DNA of 64,000 nucleotides from VAXT01 sp963698015. Lineage in GTDB: Bacteria; Actinomycetota; Thermoleophilia; Gaiellales; Gaiellaceae. Both the position numbers and the translations under genes were made by a program. The DNA lies in NCBI GenBank assembly GCA_963698015.1, contig OY969109.1, forward strand, positions 2,232,001 through 2,296,000, given 5' to 3'. The notes beneath the pieces were generated by a model. It made no database searches and had not been told where the DNA came from. It saw only the letters and a program-made list of their open reading frames with translations. Of this stretch, positions 42,918 to 53,197 are shown piece after piece (the stretch's first letter is position 1; the number at the start of each line of letters is the position of its first letter).

Positions 42918-44247
42918 AGCGGCGGAAATGAACCGTCTGGCCGCCACGCTCGGCCCAGTCCTCGACGCCGCCCCCGAGCACGGGCCGCGCCTCGACGCCG
43001 GCCGCGGTGAGGACGCTCGCGGCGATCGTCGCGCGCGATCCCGTCGTGCAGATCGTGACCACTGGCCGCTGTTCCGCTCGGAGGTCGTCGGCGAACGCGC
43101 GGACGAGGCGGTACGGCATGTGCCGCGTGCCGTCGATGTAGCCCTCGTCGCGTTCGGTCTTCTCACGAACGTCGAGCACCTCGACCTCGTCGTTGGTCAG
43201 CATGCTCTCGAGGTCGTCGATCTCGACCGGCTCGAGCGTCTCGCTCGTGTCGGCCTGGGGGAGGTAACCGCGCAGCTCGAAGAGCCCGACCGAGCGAAGG
43301 CCCCAGGCAGCCGCCTCGGCCTCCTCCTGCGACGAGGCGTAGATGGCGACGGGCTCGTCCGCGGTCAGCAGGAACGCGGACTTCGTCGCGAACGCGGAGC
43401 CCGAGAACGGGACGTTGAACGCGCCGGGGACGTGCCCGGCGACGAATTCACGGGGGCGCCGGACGTCGAGCACGGACGCGCCGTCCGGCGAGTCGATCGT
43501 CCCGAGCGCGGGTTGGGCGCCGACGAACGGGCCGCGGTTCAGCTCGACGATGTTCTCCATGTTCGGCGGGCGCGGCGTCGACGAGTTGGCCCGCTCCTGG
43601 ACGAACTCATCCTGGTCGACGTTCAGCGCATGGTTGAAGCGCCGCTCGAAGCCGATCGTCGAGGAGGCTTTCGAGCTCATGCCCGCGCCGCAGAGGGAGC
43701 CGGCGACGTGCCCGGGGTAGAGCTCGACGCCGTCGGGGAGCTCGAGCAGCTTCTGAAGGCTGCCGTAGAGGCCGGTCGCGCCTTCGATCGCCTCGCTGGC
43801 CAGATCGGGCCGCGCGGCGTCGCCGATCAGCAGCGAGTCGCCCGTGATCACGAGCCAAGGCTCGTCGCCGCGCGAGCCGTCGACGATCACGAAACAGCAG
43901 TGCTCCGGCCGATGCCCTGGGGTGTGCAGGACGCGGATCACGACGTCCCCCAGGGAGATCTCCTGTCCGTCGGCGAGCGCCTCGTGCGGGTACTCCGGCT
44001 CCGCCGCCGGGTGGACGTGGACGGGAATGCCGTGCTCGAGCGCGAGCCGCCCGTGCCCGGAGACGTGATCGGCGTGCGTGTGCGTCTCGAGGACGCCCGT
44101 GATCTTCACGTGCCGCTTGGCCGCCTCCTCGAGGTAGGGCTCGATCGCGTACGCGGGATCGACAACCACGGCCTCACCCGAGGACTCGTCGCCGATCAGG
44201 TAGGACGCGCAGCCGAGATCGTCGTCGACGAACTGCCGAAACTGCAC
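42907..44247 (-). CDS. Persulfide-dioxygenase-like MBL protein with two rhodanese domains
   Basis: 446 residues. The metallo-beta-lactamase part (1-235) has the metal site THTHADHVSGH, HTPGHRPEHC and GDSLLIGD. Two rhodanese domains follow: the first lacks a catalytic cysteine (YASSQEEA), the second has ICTTGSRA with Cys. The family oxidises glutathione persulfide or related persulfides to sulfite, and transfers sulfur. A GTG start at 44247 has a TAGGGT box 7 nt upstream, so it is probably leaderless. Sulfide detoxification is the likely role. Confidence 0.9.
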   Translation of the reverse strand: MQFRQFVDDDLGCASYLIGDESSGEAVVVDPAYAIEPYLEEAAKRHVKITGVLETHTHADHVSGHGRLALEHGIPVHVHPAAEPEYPHEALADGQEISLGDVVIRVLHTPGHRPEHCCFVIVDGSRGDEPWLVITGDSLLIGDAARPDLASEAIEGATGLYGSLQKLLELPDGVELYPGHVAGSLCGAGMSSKASSTIGFERRFNHALNVDQDEFVQERANSSTPRPPNMENIVELNRGPFVGAQPALGTIDSPDGASVLDVRRPREFVAGHVPGAFNVPFSGSAFATKSAFLLTADEPVAIYASSQEEAEAAAWGLRSVGLFELRGYLPQADTSETLEPVEIDDLESMLTNDEVEVLDVREKTERDEGYIDGTRHMPYRLVRAFADDLRAEQRPVVTICTTGSRATIAASVLTAAGVEARPVLGGGVEDWAERGGQTVHFRRCGS

Positions 44248-44254
44248 GTGAAAG

Positions 44255-44260
44255 ACCCTA
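44255..44260 (-). promoter_or_regulatory. -10 box, leaderless MBL-rhodanese gene
   Basis: On the minus strand TAGGGT lies 7 nt before GTG 44247. Confidence 0.5.
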
Positions 44261-44300
44261 ACTCAGACCCCGGCGCGCGGCGAACTACAGGGGCCAGCCG

Positions 44301-44333
44301 AGACATGTCCGGTGCCAGGCACCGGACATGTGC
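44301..44333. repeat. 33-bp palindrome, copy B2 (intergenic)
   Basis: AGACATGTCC (44301-44310), core GGTGCCAGGCACC (44311-44323), GGACATGTGC (44324-44333). Same layout as copy B1. It lies in the 193-bp gap between the MBL and acyl-CoA dehydrogenase genes. Confidence 0.75.
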
Positions 44334-44346
44334 GAAAGGGCTAGGT

Positions 44347-44378
44347 GAGCCCAGGTGGCGGGCGATCACCATGCGCTG
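44347..44378 (-). pseudogene. Remnant of a second acyl-CoA dehydrogenase 3' end
   Basis: Read on the minus strand it encodes QRMVIARHLGSPS, against VQRMVIARHLGL-stop at the end of the intact gene (44445-44478). About 30 of 34 bases match, with one single-base gap. It is a short leftover of a duplicated gene end, separated from the intact copy by repeat C2. Confidence 0.6.
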
Positions 44379-44390
44379 AAAGGTACGCCC

Positions 44391-44412
44391 GAGCCAGGCT
44401 GAAGCCTGGCAC
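44391..44412. repeat. 22-bp repeat, copy C2 (intergenic)
   Basis: The reverse complement of 37893-37914 over all 22 bases, with the palindrome at 44393-44410. It lies between the acyl-CoA dehydrogenase remnant and the intact gene. Confidence 0.75.
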
Positions 44413-44440
44413 GGGATCACGTGGTCAACGAAGCCCAGCG

Positions 44441-45574
44441 TCAAAGCCCGAGGTGGCGGGCTATCACCATCCGCTGGACTTCGTTGGTGCCCTCGCCGAT
44501 CTCGAGGATCTTCTGGTCTCGGTATAGCCGCGCGATCGCCGACTCCTCGATGAACCCGTAGCCGCCGTGGATCTGGAGCGCCTGGTTCACGACCCGGTGT
44601 GAGAGCTCGCCCGTGTAGAGCTTCGCCATCGCGGCCTCCTTGGCGAAGTCGCGGCCCTCGTCCTTGAGCCACGCGGCCTTGTAGACGAGGTTCCGCCCCG
44701 CCTCGATCTCGACGGCCATGTCCGCGAGCTGGAACTGGATCGCCTGGAAGCTCGCGATCGGCTTGCCGAACTGCTCGCGCTCCTGCGCGTAGCGGAACGC
44801 GAGGTCGTACGCGCCCTGCGCGAGCCCGACGCCCATCGCCGCGACCGAGATCCGGCCGCCGTCGAGGATCTCGAGGAACTGCCTGAACCCCTCGCCCCGC
44901 GGCCCGAGCAGGTTCCCTTCCGGCACGCGCGCATCCTTGAACGACAGCTCCCGCGTGTCCGACGCCCGCCAGCCGAGCTTCTCCATCGGCGCCGAGATCT
45001 CGTAGCCGGGCGTCCCGTTGGGGACGATCAGGTTCGAGATCTGGCTCTCGCCCGTGACCGCGGTGATCGTCACGCAGGCGGAGATGTCTGTGCCCGCGTT
45101 CGTGATGAAGATCTTCGAGCCGTTGATCACCCACTCGCCGTCGGCGAGCTCCGCGCGCGTCCGGGAGGCGCCCGCGTCGGAACCCGCTCCCGGCTCGGTG
45201 AGCCCGAACGCCGCGAGCTTCTTCCCGCTCGCGAGATCGGGCAGCCACTCCTGCTTCTGCTCCTCCGACCCGAACAGGAAGATGGGCATCGTCCCGAGCG
45301 ACGTATGCGCCGCGACCGTGATCGCCACCGACGAGTCGATCCGCGTCAGCTCCTCGATCGCGATCGCGTACGAGAGCGTGTCGCTCCCGCCGCCGCCGTA
45401 CTTCTCGGGGATCGGCATCCCCATCAGCCCCAGCTCCGCGAGCTCCGCGACGAGCTCGTACGGAAACCGGTGCTCCCGGTCGAGCTCCTCGGCGACGGGC
45501 GCGACCTTCTGTTCCGCGAAGTCGCGGACCGTGCTGCGGACGAGCTCTTGCTCCTCGGTGAGGTCGAAGTTCAC
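44441..45574 (-). CDS. Acyl-CoA dehydrogenase
   Basis: 377 residues from GTG 45574 (MNFDLTEEQELVRSTVRDFA). Motifs are YGGGGSDTLSYAIAIEELTR, FGLTEPGAGSDAGASRTRAE (FAD contact), GGYGFIEESAIARLYRD and EIGEGTNEVQRMVIARHL. The glutamate of EGTNE lies where short- and branched-chain enzymes keep their FAD/substrate contact, so isovaleryl- or butyryl-CoA type use is likely. The start overlaps the stop of pepA (GTGA-type overlap), and the 3' side holds the remnant and repeats described above. Confidence 0.92.
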   Translation of the reverse strand: MNFDLTEEQELVRSTVRDFAEQKVAPVAEELDREHRFPYELVAELAELGLMGMPIPEKYGGGGSDTLSYAIAIEELTRIDSSVAITVAAHTSLGTMPIFLFGSEEQKQEWLPDLASGKKLAAFGLTEPGAGSDAGASRTRAELADGEWVINGSKIFITNAGTDISACVTITAVTGESQISNLIVPNGTPGYEISAPMEKLGWRASDTRELSFKDARVPEGNLLGPRGEGFRQFLEILDGGRISVAAMGVGLAQGAYDLAFRYAQEREQFGKPIASFQAIQFQLADMAVEIEAGRNLVYKAAWLKDEGRDFAKEAAMAKLYTGELSHRVVNQALQIHGGYGFIEESAIARLYRDQKILEIGEGTNEVQRMVIARHLGL

Positions 45575-47019
45575 GCGCTCAGCTTCGTCGCCAGCTCGGC
45601 GATCAGGCGGACGCCGTAACCGGTGCCACCCTTCTGCGAGAGGTAGTCGTTGCGACCCCAGGTCAAGAACGCGGTGCCGGCGACGTCGACGTGCGCCCAT
45701 GGGCCCTCGCCGACGAACTCCTGCAGGAACGACGCGGCGTAGGTTGGTTGCGCCTGGCCGCGGACGGACGAGTTCTTCATGTCCGCGAAGGCGGACTCGA
45801 TCAACCCGCGATAGCGCCGGTGCATCGGCCACGGCCACGCGTGGTCGCCGCTCGCCTCGCCCGCCGCGACGACCTGGTCGCGCCACGCGTCGTCATTTCC
45901 CATCACGCCCGCGTACAGGTCGCCGAGGGCGCGGTTCATGGCGCCCGTGAGCGTGGCGAAGTCGACGAGGTGCGTCGCCCCGAGCTCACGCGCGTAGTGG
46001 AGGGCGTCCGCGAGCACGAGGCGCCCCTCCGCATCGGTGTTCGTGATCTCGATTGTCTTGCCGTTCATGGCGCGCAGGATGTCGCCGGGGCGATAGGCCC
46101 CGCCGCCGACCGCGTTCTCGGTCGCGGCGACGACGGCGAGCGTGCGGAGCGGGAGGCCCAGCTCCGCGACGACGCCCAAGCCCTCGATCACGGCCGCTCC
46201 GCCGGACATGTCTCCTTTCATGTCCTCCATGTACGTAGCCGGCTTGATCGAGATGCCGCCGGTGTCGAATGTGATCGCCTTGCCGACGAGGCCGAGCAGG
46301 ATGTCCTCCTTCGGCGAGGGCGGCTCGTAGCGCATGACGATCATGCGCGCCGGGTTGTGGCTGCCCTGCGCGACCCCCGCGAAGGCGCCCATGCCGAGCT
46401 TCGTGAACTCGTCCGGGCCGAGCGCTTCGGCGGTCAGGTGCTCGTGCTGCTCCGCGATCTCTCGCGCGCGCCTCGCCAGCTTCTTCGGCGTGAGCTCGTT
46501 CGCGCCCGTGTTCGCGAGGTCGCGCGCACGGTTCGCGCCGTCGGCGATCAGGGTGGCCCGCTGCGCGGACTCGGCGAGGCTCTCGTCGCCTCCGACCAGG
46601 ACGAGTCGCTCGAACGGGTGATCCGCCTTCGAGTTCGACTTCCAGCGCCCCGGGTCGTAGGTGCCGAGAATCAGGCCGTCGACGACCGCGCGCGCCTGCT
46701 CGTCCCGGGGGAGCGAGTCGTCGAGGACCCAGGCCAACGTCCCGCCGACGCGCTCGGTGGCGCCTGCGACGGAAGCCGCCGCGGTGCGCACCGTGTCTGC
46801 GTCGAGCTCGTCGGCCGGGCCGAGCCCGACGAGGACGACGCGCTTGGAAGGCTCCTCCGCGTAGAGAACGGCAGTCCGCCCGGGCTGCGCGGCGACGTCC
46901 TCCTCCTCGGCGATCCGCGAGGCGCCGTGCAGGTCGCCGCCCGCCGGGATGCCGTTCGGACCGACCGGCACCGCGAGGACGTCAGCCTCCGGAAACGTCT
47001 CTGCGACTTCGACCCGCAT
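45571..47019 (-). CDS. pepA: Leucyl aminopeptidase (M17 PepA)
   Basis: 482 residues. The M17 catalytic region holds VGKAITFDTGGISIKP (Lys and Asp zinc ligands), MKGDMSGGAAVIE and NTDAEGRLVLADALHYA (zinc Asp/Glu and catalytic Arg). The N-terminal ~150 residues are the hexamer-forming domain. It removes N-terminal leucine and other residues from peptides with two divalent metals. ATG 47019 has TAGCAT about 10 nt upstream. It is co-translated with the acyl-CoA dehydrogenase that follows. Confidence 0.93.
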   Translation of the reverse strand: MRVEVAETFPEADVLAVPVGPNGIPAGGDLHGASRIAEEEDVAAQPGRTAVLYAEEPSKRVVLVGLGPADELDADTVRTAAASVAGATERVGGTLAWVLDDSLPRDEQARAVVDGLILGTYDPGRWKSNSKADHPFERLVLVGGDESLAESAQRATLIADGANRARDLANTGANELTPKKLARRAREIAEQHEHLTAEALGPDEFTKLGMGAFAGVAQGSHNPARMIVMRYEPPSPKEDILLGLVGKAITFDTGGISIKPATYMEDMKGDMSGGAAVIEGLGVVAELGLPLRTLAVVAATENAVGGGAYRPGDILRAMNGKTIEITNTDAEGRLVLADALHYARELGATHLVDFATLTGAMNRALGDLYAGVMGNDDAWRDQVVAAGEASGDHAWPWPMHRRYRGLIESAFADMKNSSVRGQAQPTYAASFLQEFVGEGPWAHVDVAGTAFLTWGRNDYLSQKGGTGYGVRLIAELATKLSA

Positions 47020-47090
47020 TCGGGCCGCGATGCTATCCGACAGGGTTTCTACGGTGGCCGCCGAAAGGTTTACACAACTTTCGACCGGTC

Positions 47091-47118
47091 TTTACTTTCT
47101 TTTGATTTCGCCGATACA
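47091..47118 (+). promoter_or_regulatory. Candidate promoter of the small basic protein gene
   Basis: TTTACT (47091-47096), 16 nt, GATACA (47113-47118). The ATG follows 10 nt later. It lies in the A/T-rich 109-bp gap divergent from pepA. Confidence 0.35.
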
Positions 47119-47128
47119 CACTGCGGGC

Positions 47129-47365
47129 ATGACCCCTCTGCGGCCCCTCCGTTTCCGGCGTAGTCGTTCGGCGAAAACCGTCGAGGCGCTGACCGACCTG
47201 TTGAGCGCGCTCGCCCTCGAGCGTCAGGCTCTGCGTGCATCCGAGGCGGGCTCGGTCAAGCTCGAGCGCAACCGGATCGCGATCGCGCGGGCCCAGTGGG
47301 AGCTCTCGCACGCGCTGATCGAGCGCCACGCCCCGGCCGAGGCCGTGGCTCAGAGCGCGGCTTAG
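47129..47365 (+). CDS. Small basic helical protein, unknown
   Basis: 78 residues from ATG 47129: a basic start TPLRPLRFRRSRSAKTVEAL then a long amphipathic helix DLLSALALERQALRASEAGS and IAIARAQWELSHALIERHAPAE. It looks like a short DNA- or membrane-associated helical protein. I do not recognise the family. It is followed 32 nt later by an SCP2-type gene on the same strand. Confidence 0.6.
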   Translation: MTPLRPLRFRRSRSAKTVEALTDLLSALALERQALRASEAGSVKLERNRIAIARAQWELSHALIERHAPAEAVAQSAA

Positions 47366-47397
47366 CCCACATTCGTTTCGGATAGGCTCGCGCGGCG

Positions 47398-47700
47398 ATG
47401 GACGCCCGCGAGTTCTTCGACTCTCTGCCCTCTCGCGTCGACCCGTCCAGGACGGCCGGCGTCAACAAGTCATATGTTTTCGACATCGAAGGCGCGGGCG
47501 TATGGAAGGTCGACGTCACCGACGGCGGGGTCGAGGTGACCGAGGGCGGGGGAGACGCTGACGTCACGATTCACGCGTCAGAGGAGACGTTCCGAGCGAT
47601 CGCGGAAGGCAAGCAGAACCCGACGACCGCCTACATGACGGGCAAGCTCAAGATCGACGGCGACATGAGCGCCGCGATGAAGCTCCAGAAGCTCTTCTGA
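47398..47700 (+). CDS. SCP2/sterol-carrier-type lipid-binding protein
   Basis: 100 residues. The fold is seen in KSYVFDIEGAGVWKVDVTDGG, VTIHASEETFRAIAEGKQNP and YMTGKLKIDGDMSAAMKLQK, which match the sterol carrier protein 2 family. It binds lipids or acyl-CoA in a hydrophobic tunnel. ATG 47398 has TAGGCT at 47383-47388. The acyl-CoA genes around it make an acyl-lipid role plausible. Confidence 0.85.
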   Translation: MDAREFFDSLPSRVDPSRTAGVNKSYVFDIEGAGVWKVDVTDGGVEVTEGGGDADVTIHASEETFRAIAEGKQNPTTAYMTGKLKIDGDMSAAMKLQKLF

Positions 47701-47819
47701 GTTGACCTGGTACGACTGGCCGCGCTGCTGGTGATTCCGGCTCGCGGAGCACGGCAGGGGATCCAGCCGGCCCTAGTCCGGTCCGGAGCCGTTCTAACTG
47801 TGCCCTAACACGGGCGTCC

Positions 47820-47825
47820 TAGACT
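47820..47825 (+). promoter_or_regulatory. -10 box, leaderless beta-propeller gene
   Basis: TAGACT lies 6 nt before ATG 47832, supporting that ATG and its signal peptide. Confidence 0.45.
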
Positions 47826-47831
47826 CGGTGC

Positions 47832-48865
47832 ATGTCCGTCCGGCTGACCTTGATGATGCTTTTCCTGGCTGTGGGCTTCGCAGCGGGAGCGCATCCCGGA
47901 GAGGCCCGCCACCGCGAATCGGCTGCCCGGCGCACCGACTTCGGATCTTCTCCGTCGGCGTGGACGGCAAGCAGAGGGGCAACCTCTCGCGGACCTCTTT
48001 CGAGGATCGAGATCCGGTCCTGTCGCCGAACGGGCGCCGGATCGTCTTCATGCGATGGAGCAACGGGCCGGACGACCCTCGCGATGGGCTGTGGCTGATG
48101 AACTCGGACGGCTCTGGCCAGAGGAAGCTCTCCGGGACGGAGCGCCTCGGGTCGCCGGTCTGGTCACCGGACGGCACACGACTGGCTCTCCAGCGGGCGA
48201 CATTCGGTCCGCCCACCGGCTACAGCTACGACGTGGTCGTCATGCGATTGGCGGACGGACAGCTCACCACGATCGAGAACGCATCCAGGCCGACCTGGGC
48301 CCCCGATGGAGCGCGGCTCGCGTTCCTGAGCGATCCCCTTCCAGATTTCCGGGCGGGATTCAGGAACCTGAGTGTGGCCGACGCCGACGGCACCAACCGC
48401 CGAGTGGTGTTCACGATGGAAACGGGGATCAACTTCCAGCCGGTCTGGTCGACGCATGGGTCCCTCGTGGCGGTGACGTTCCACGACTTCTCACTACAAG
48501 TGATCGACACGGAGACAGGGAATCTGCGCAGGGTCGCCCGCCAGGGCTGGACTCCTTCCTGGTCACCGGACGGGCGACGTCTTGCGTTTGCGTCCTATCG
48601 AGGGATCGGTGTCACAAGAGTCGCTCGGCCGAGTACGCGACTGCTCGTCTCCAGCAGGCACGGCTACGGCTCGGTTACACCACGGCGTCCCCTCTGGTCG
48701 CCGAACGGGCGATCGATCGCGTTCATTACGAAGCATCAGCTCCGTGTCGTCGACGTCGCCTCGGGTCGCTTCAGGGTCGTGACCCGGAGCCGCACGGGGT
48801 TTACGGATCCGGGCTGGTCGCCGAGCGGACGACGCCTGTACTTCGCCGCCCGCCTGCCGACCTGA
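47832..48865 (+). CDS. Secreted TolB-like beta-propeller protein (possible frameshift)
   Basis: About 344 residues if a -1 shift near 47938 is accepted. The ATG at 47832 gives a signal peptide (MSVRLTLMMLFLAVGFAAG), but the propeller is read in another frame, starting LRIFSVGVDGKQRGNLS. It has PD40/WD40-like blades: PVLSPNGRRIVFMRWS, SPVWSPDGTRLALQR, PTWAPDGARLAFLSD, PLWSPNGRSIAFI. The alternative unshifted frame from 47828 has no signal peptide. Such propellers bind proteins or peptides outside the cell. The frame issue may be real or a sequencing error. Confidence 0.68.
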
Positions 48866-48866
48866 G

Positions 48867-50464
<1,598 letters not shown>

Positions 50465-50489
<25 letters not shown>

Positions 50490-51598
50490 AGGACGGCAAA
50501 CGTAATCAGGGACGCGAAGGCGAGTGTCAGGTAGGGAACCGTGTCCGAGGTCAGCTCGGCGAGCGCGCCGCCTCCGACCGCGCCGATTGCCTGCCCCGGA
50601 GCCCAGGCGATGTTGATCAGCGCGAAGGCGTATGCGTACTCGAGCCCGCGCGCCTCGGCCTCGTCCGAGAGCAACGCCATCGCGGGCGTCCAGAAGCTGC
50701 CGAAGGTCATGCTTGCGACGACGACGAGCGCGGCGAGCACCGCTGCCCGTCCCGGCCAGGGCAAGCCGGCCGACGCAACCGCCGACACGAGTGCGAGCAC
50801 GGTCATCGGCCCGATCCGGCCCACGCGATCCGTGATCCGTCCCACCACTGGGTTCGCGATTGCCTCGAGGGCGGCCGTGCAGAGCCAGAGCGCGCCGATC
50901 GCGACGGCTGAGAAGCCGAGCTCGTCCAGGCGCAGCGGCGCGAGCACGCTCAGCGTCCCGAAGAAGAGCGCAGGCAGGACGACGAACCAGACACCGAGCA
51001 GGATCCGGCGGTTGCGCAGCGCTCGCAGGAAGACAGCCACCGGCTGCGGCGTCACCGGTGGAGGAGCCGGCGTGCGGAAGGCCCAGACGGCGAGCGCGAC
51101 GGCGAGCAGCGCGGCCGCACCGAACGTCGCACCCTGCCCGACGACCGAAGCCACGCCGCCGAGCACTGGGCCGAACAGCGCCCCGACGATCGCGAAGGCC
51201 AGCGCCGTCCCGATCGTCTGGCCCCGGCGGGCGGCCGGTGTTTCGCCGACGAGCCAGGTCAGACCCGCCGTCCAGGTGAATGCGCTGCCGATGCCCTGCA
51301 CGAAGCGAGCCGCGTCCAGCACCGCGATCGCGTCGGCGGTTGCGAAGACAAGGGTCGCTGCTCCGGTCACGAGCGCGCCGGCGATCGTCACCGGACGTGC
51401 GCCGTACCGTGCTGTGGCGATCCCGCCCGGGACTCCTCCGACCAGCACGCCGATCGGATAGGCGCCGGCGAGCACGCCCGCTCCCGCCTTGGAGAGGTCG
51501 TACCGGTCCGCGTACTCGGGCAGGAGCGGCGTCAGGGCCGCGAAGAACATCGTGTCGACGAAGACGACGCCGCCGATGAGGAACAGGAGACGGCGCAC
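50465..51598 (-). CDS. MFS transporter
   Basis: 377 residues from GTG 51598 (MRRLLFLIGGVVFVDTMFFA), with about 12 helices. ADRYDLSKAGAGVLAGAYPIGVLVGG and GGIATARYGARPV are the region around the MFS helix 2-3 motif; a large Pro/Ala loop separates the two halves. It resembles drug or metabolite exporters of the Bcr/YajR kind. It lies between enoyl-CoA hydratase and biotin carboxylase genes, with a 24-nt overlap to the latter, so it is in one leftward unit with them. Confidence 0.85.
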
Positions 51599-51602
51599 GC
51601 CG

Positions 51603-52337
51603 TCAGTCGGTCCAGCCGGGCTTTCGCCGCTCCAGAAACGCGCGCAGCCCCTCCTGGCCCTCCTCGCTCGTGCGCATCCGTGCGGCCAGCTCGGCGAGTG
51701 CGCGTCCATCTCCCGGGTCGGGCCGGACGAGCCGCTTCGCCTCGCGCACGGCTGCTGGCCCGGAGGTGAGGAGGTCGGAGACGACGTGGTCCGCGTTGCG
51801 AGCGATCTCGCTGACGAGGCCGATGCGCAGGGCCACCACGGCTCCGAAGCGCTCGCCCGTCAACACGTAGCGGCGCGCGGCTCCCGGGCCGACCCTGGCG
51901 AGCACGAACGGAGAGATGACCGCGGGGATGATTCCGAGCTTGACCTCGGAGAAGCCGAAGGTTGCATCGGCGTCCGCGATCGCGATGTCCGCACAGGCTG
52001 CGAGCCCGCACCCGCCGCCGAGGCAGTAGCCCTGGATCCACGCGACGACCGGCGCAGGGCAGCCGTCGATGGCCGCGAGCATCTCGTAGAGCCGCAGCGC
52101 GTCCTCGACGTTCTCCTCGTACGAAAGGTCGATCGACGAGCGCTGCCACTCGATGTCGGCGCCCGCGCAGAAGCTCTCGCCCTCGCCGGTGAGGACGACC
52201 GCGCGCGCATCGCCGACGTCCGCGAACGCCTCCGTCAGCTCCCGGATCAGCTCGGCGTCGAAGGCGTTCCGGCGCTCGGGTCTCGCGATCGTGACGTGCA
52301 GGATGTGCCCGTCTCGCTCGATGCGCAGCGCGCTCAT
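51603..52337 (-). CDS. Enoyl-CoA hydratase/isomerase
   Basis: 244 residues. The crotonase signatures are RPERRNAFDAELIRELTEAF, GEGESFCAGADIEW and IQGYCLGGGCGLAACADIAI (oxyanion hole Gly); TFGFSEVKLGIIPAVISPFV holds the catalytic Glu. It hydrates 2-enoyl-CoA, or, given the carboxylase neighbours, methylglutaconyl-CoA in leucine breakdown. Start ATG 52337 has TAAGCT 7 nt upstream. It is the first gene of the leftward unit with MFS and biotin carboxylase. Confidence 0.92.
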   Translation of the reverse strand: MSALRIERDGHILHVTIARPERRNAFDAELIRELTEAFADVGDARAVVLTGEGESFCAGADIEWQRSSIDLSYEENVEDALRLYEMLAAIDGCPAPVVAWIQGYCLGGGCGLAACADIAIADADATFGFSEVKLGIIPAVISPFVLARVGPGAARRYVLTGERFGAVVALRIGLVSEIARNADHVVSDLLTSGPAAVREAKRLVRPDPGDGRALAELAARMRTSEEGQEGLRAFLERRKPGWTD

Positions 52338-52344
52338 GCGCGTG

Positions 52345-52350
52345 AGCTTA
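52345..52350 (-). promoter_or_regulatory. -10 box, leaderless enoyl-CoA hydratase gene
   Basis: On the minus strand TAAGCT lies 7 nt before ATG 52337. It overlaps by two bases the rightward TAGAGT box of the divergent gene. Confidence 0.5.
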
Positions 52351-52354
52351 GAGT
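52349..52354 (+). promoter_or_regulatory. -10 box, leaderless DapA-like gene
   Basis: TAGAGT lies 6 nt before ATG 52361 and shares two bases with the leftward box. Confidence 0.5.
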
Positions 52355-52360
52355 CGGAGC

Positions 52361-53197
52361 ATGCTGAAGGGAGCTCTCGCCGCTGCGGTCACGCCTCTCC
52401 GGGACGAGGGAGAGGCTCTCGACGAGGGCGCCTTCGCTCCGTACGTCGAATACCTCCGCGCGGGCGGGCTCGACGGCGTCCTGGCGCTGGGCACGACCGG
52501 CGAGGGCATCCTGCTCTCGGCCGACGAGCGGAAGCGTGCGGCCGCGCTGTTCGTGGACGCCGCCGGGAACGGGCTCGACGTCGCCGTTCACTGCGGCGCG
52601 CAGACGACCGCCGAGACGATCGCGCTCGCCACACATGCGGCCGAGGTCGGGGCGGACGCGGTCGCGGTGATCGGGCCGCCGTACTACCCGCTCGACGAGG
52701 AGGCGCTCGTCCGCCACTTCGCTGCTGCGGCCGAGGCCTGCGCCCCGCTGCCCTTCTATCTGTACGAGTTTCGGGCCCGTGCGGGGTACTCGATCCCGCC
52801 CGCGGCAATCGAGCGCCTGCGCGCGCTGGCGCCGAACCTCGCGGGCCTGAAGGTCTCGAACCAGCCGTTCGAGGCCGTGCAGCCGTACCTCGTGCCGGGG
52901 CTCGACGTGTTCGTGGGCGCGGAGTCGCTCGTCGTCCGCGGGCTCGAGAGCGGGGCCGCGGGAGCGGTCTCGGGGCTGGCGGCGGTCTTCCCGGAGCTCG
53001 TGGCACGGCTCGTCGGCGAGCGGGCGGGCGACGTGGGGGAGGTGCGGGCGGTGCTGGAGCGCTTCCCGTTCCAGGCGGCGGCGAAGTTCTGCCTCGGCCG
53101 GCTCGGCGTGCCCGTGCGCGAGGACGTCAGGCGTCCCCTGCGGATGCTGCAGGCCGAAGAGAAGTCCGAGCTGGAGCGGTGGCTCGAATCGTCATAG
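52361..53197 (+). CDS. Dihydrodipicolinate-synthase-family lyase
   Basis: 278 residues of the DapA/NanA fold. It has LKGALAAAVTPLRDEGEALDE, LGTTGEGILLSADERKR (pyruvate carboxyl contact GTTGE), YLYEFRARAGYSI (catalytic Tyr) and AGLKVSNQPFEAV with the Schiff-base Lys. The family condenses or cleaves pyruvate with aldehydes; here a sugar-acid or hydroxyproline-type lyase is as likely as lysine synthesis. The next gene overlaps its end by 19 nt, so the pair may form a catabolic unit with the FAD oxidase. Confidence 0.88.
   Translation: MLKGALAAAVTPLRDEGEALDEGAFAPYVEYLRAGGLDGVLALGTTGEGILLSADERKRAAALFVDAAGNGLDVAVHCGAQTTAETIALATHAAEVGADAVAVIGPPYYPLDEEALVRHFAAAAEACAPLPFYLYEFRARAGYSIPPAAIERLRALAPNLAGLKVSNQPFEAVQPYLVPGLDVFVGAESLVVRGLESGAAGAVSGLAAVFPELVARLVGERAGDVGEVRAVLERFPFQAAAKFCLGRLGVPVREDVRRPLRMLQAEEKSELERWLESS

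Noticed and set aside
46198..46220. GGACATGTCT and repeated CATGTCC in pepA as repeat copies
   Set aside because: The bases encode MKGDMSGG, a conserved catalytic segment of M17 peptidases, so protein conservation explains them.
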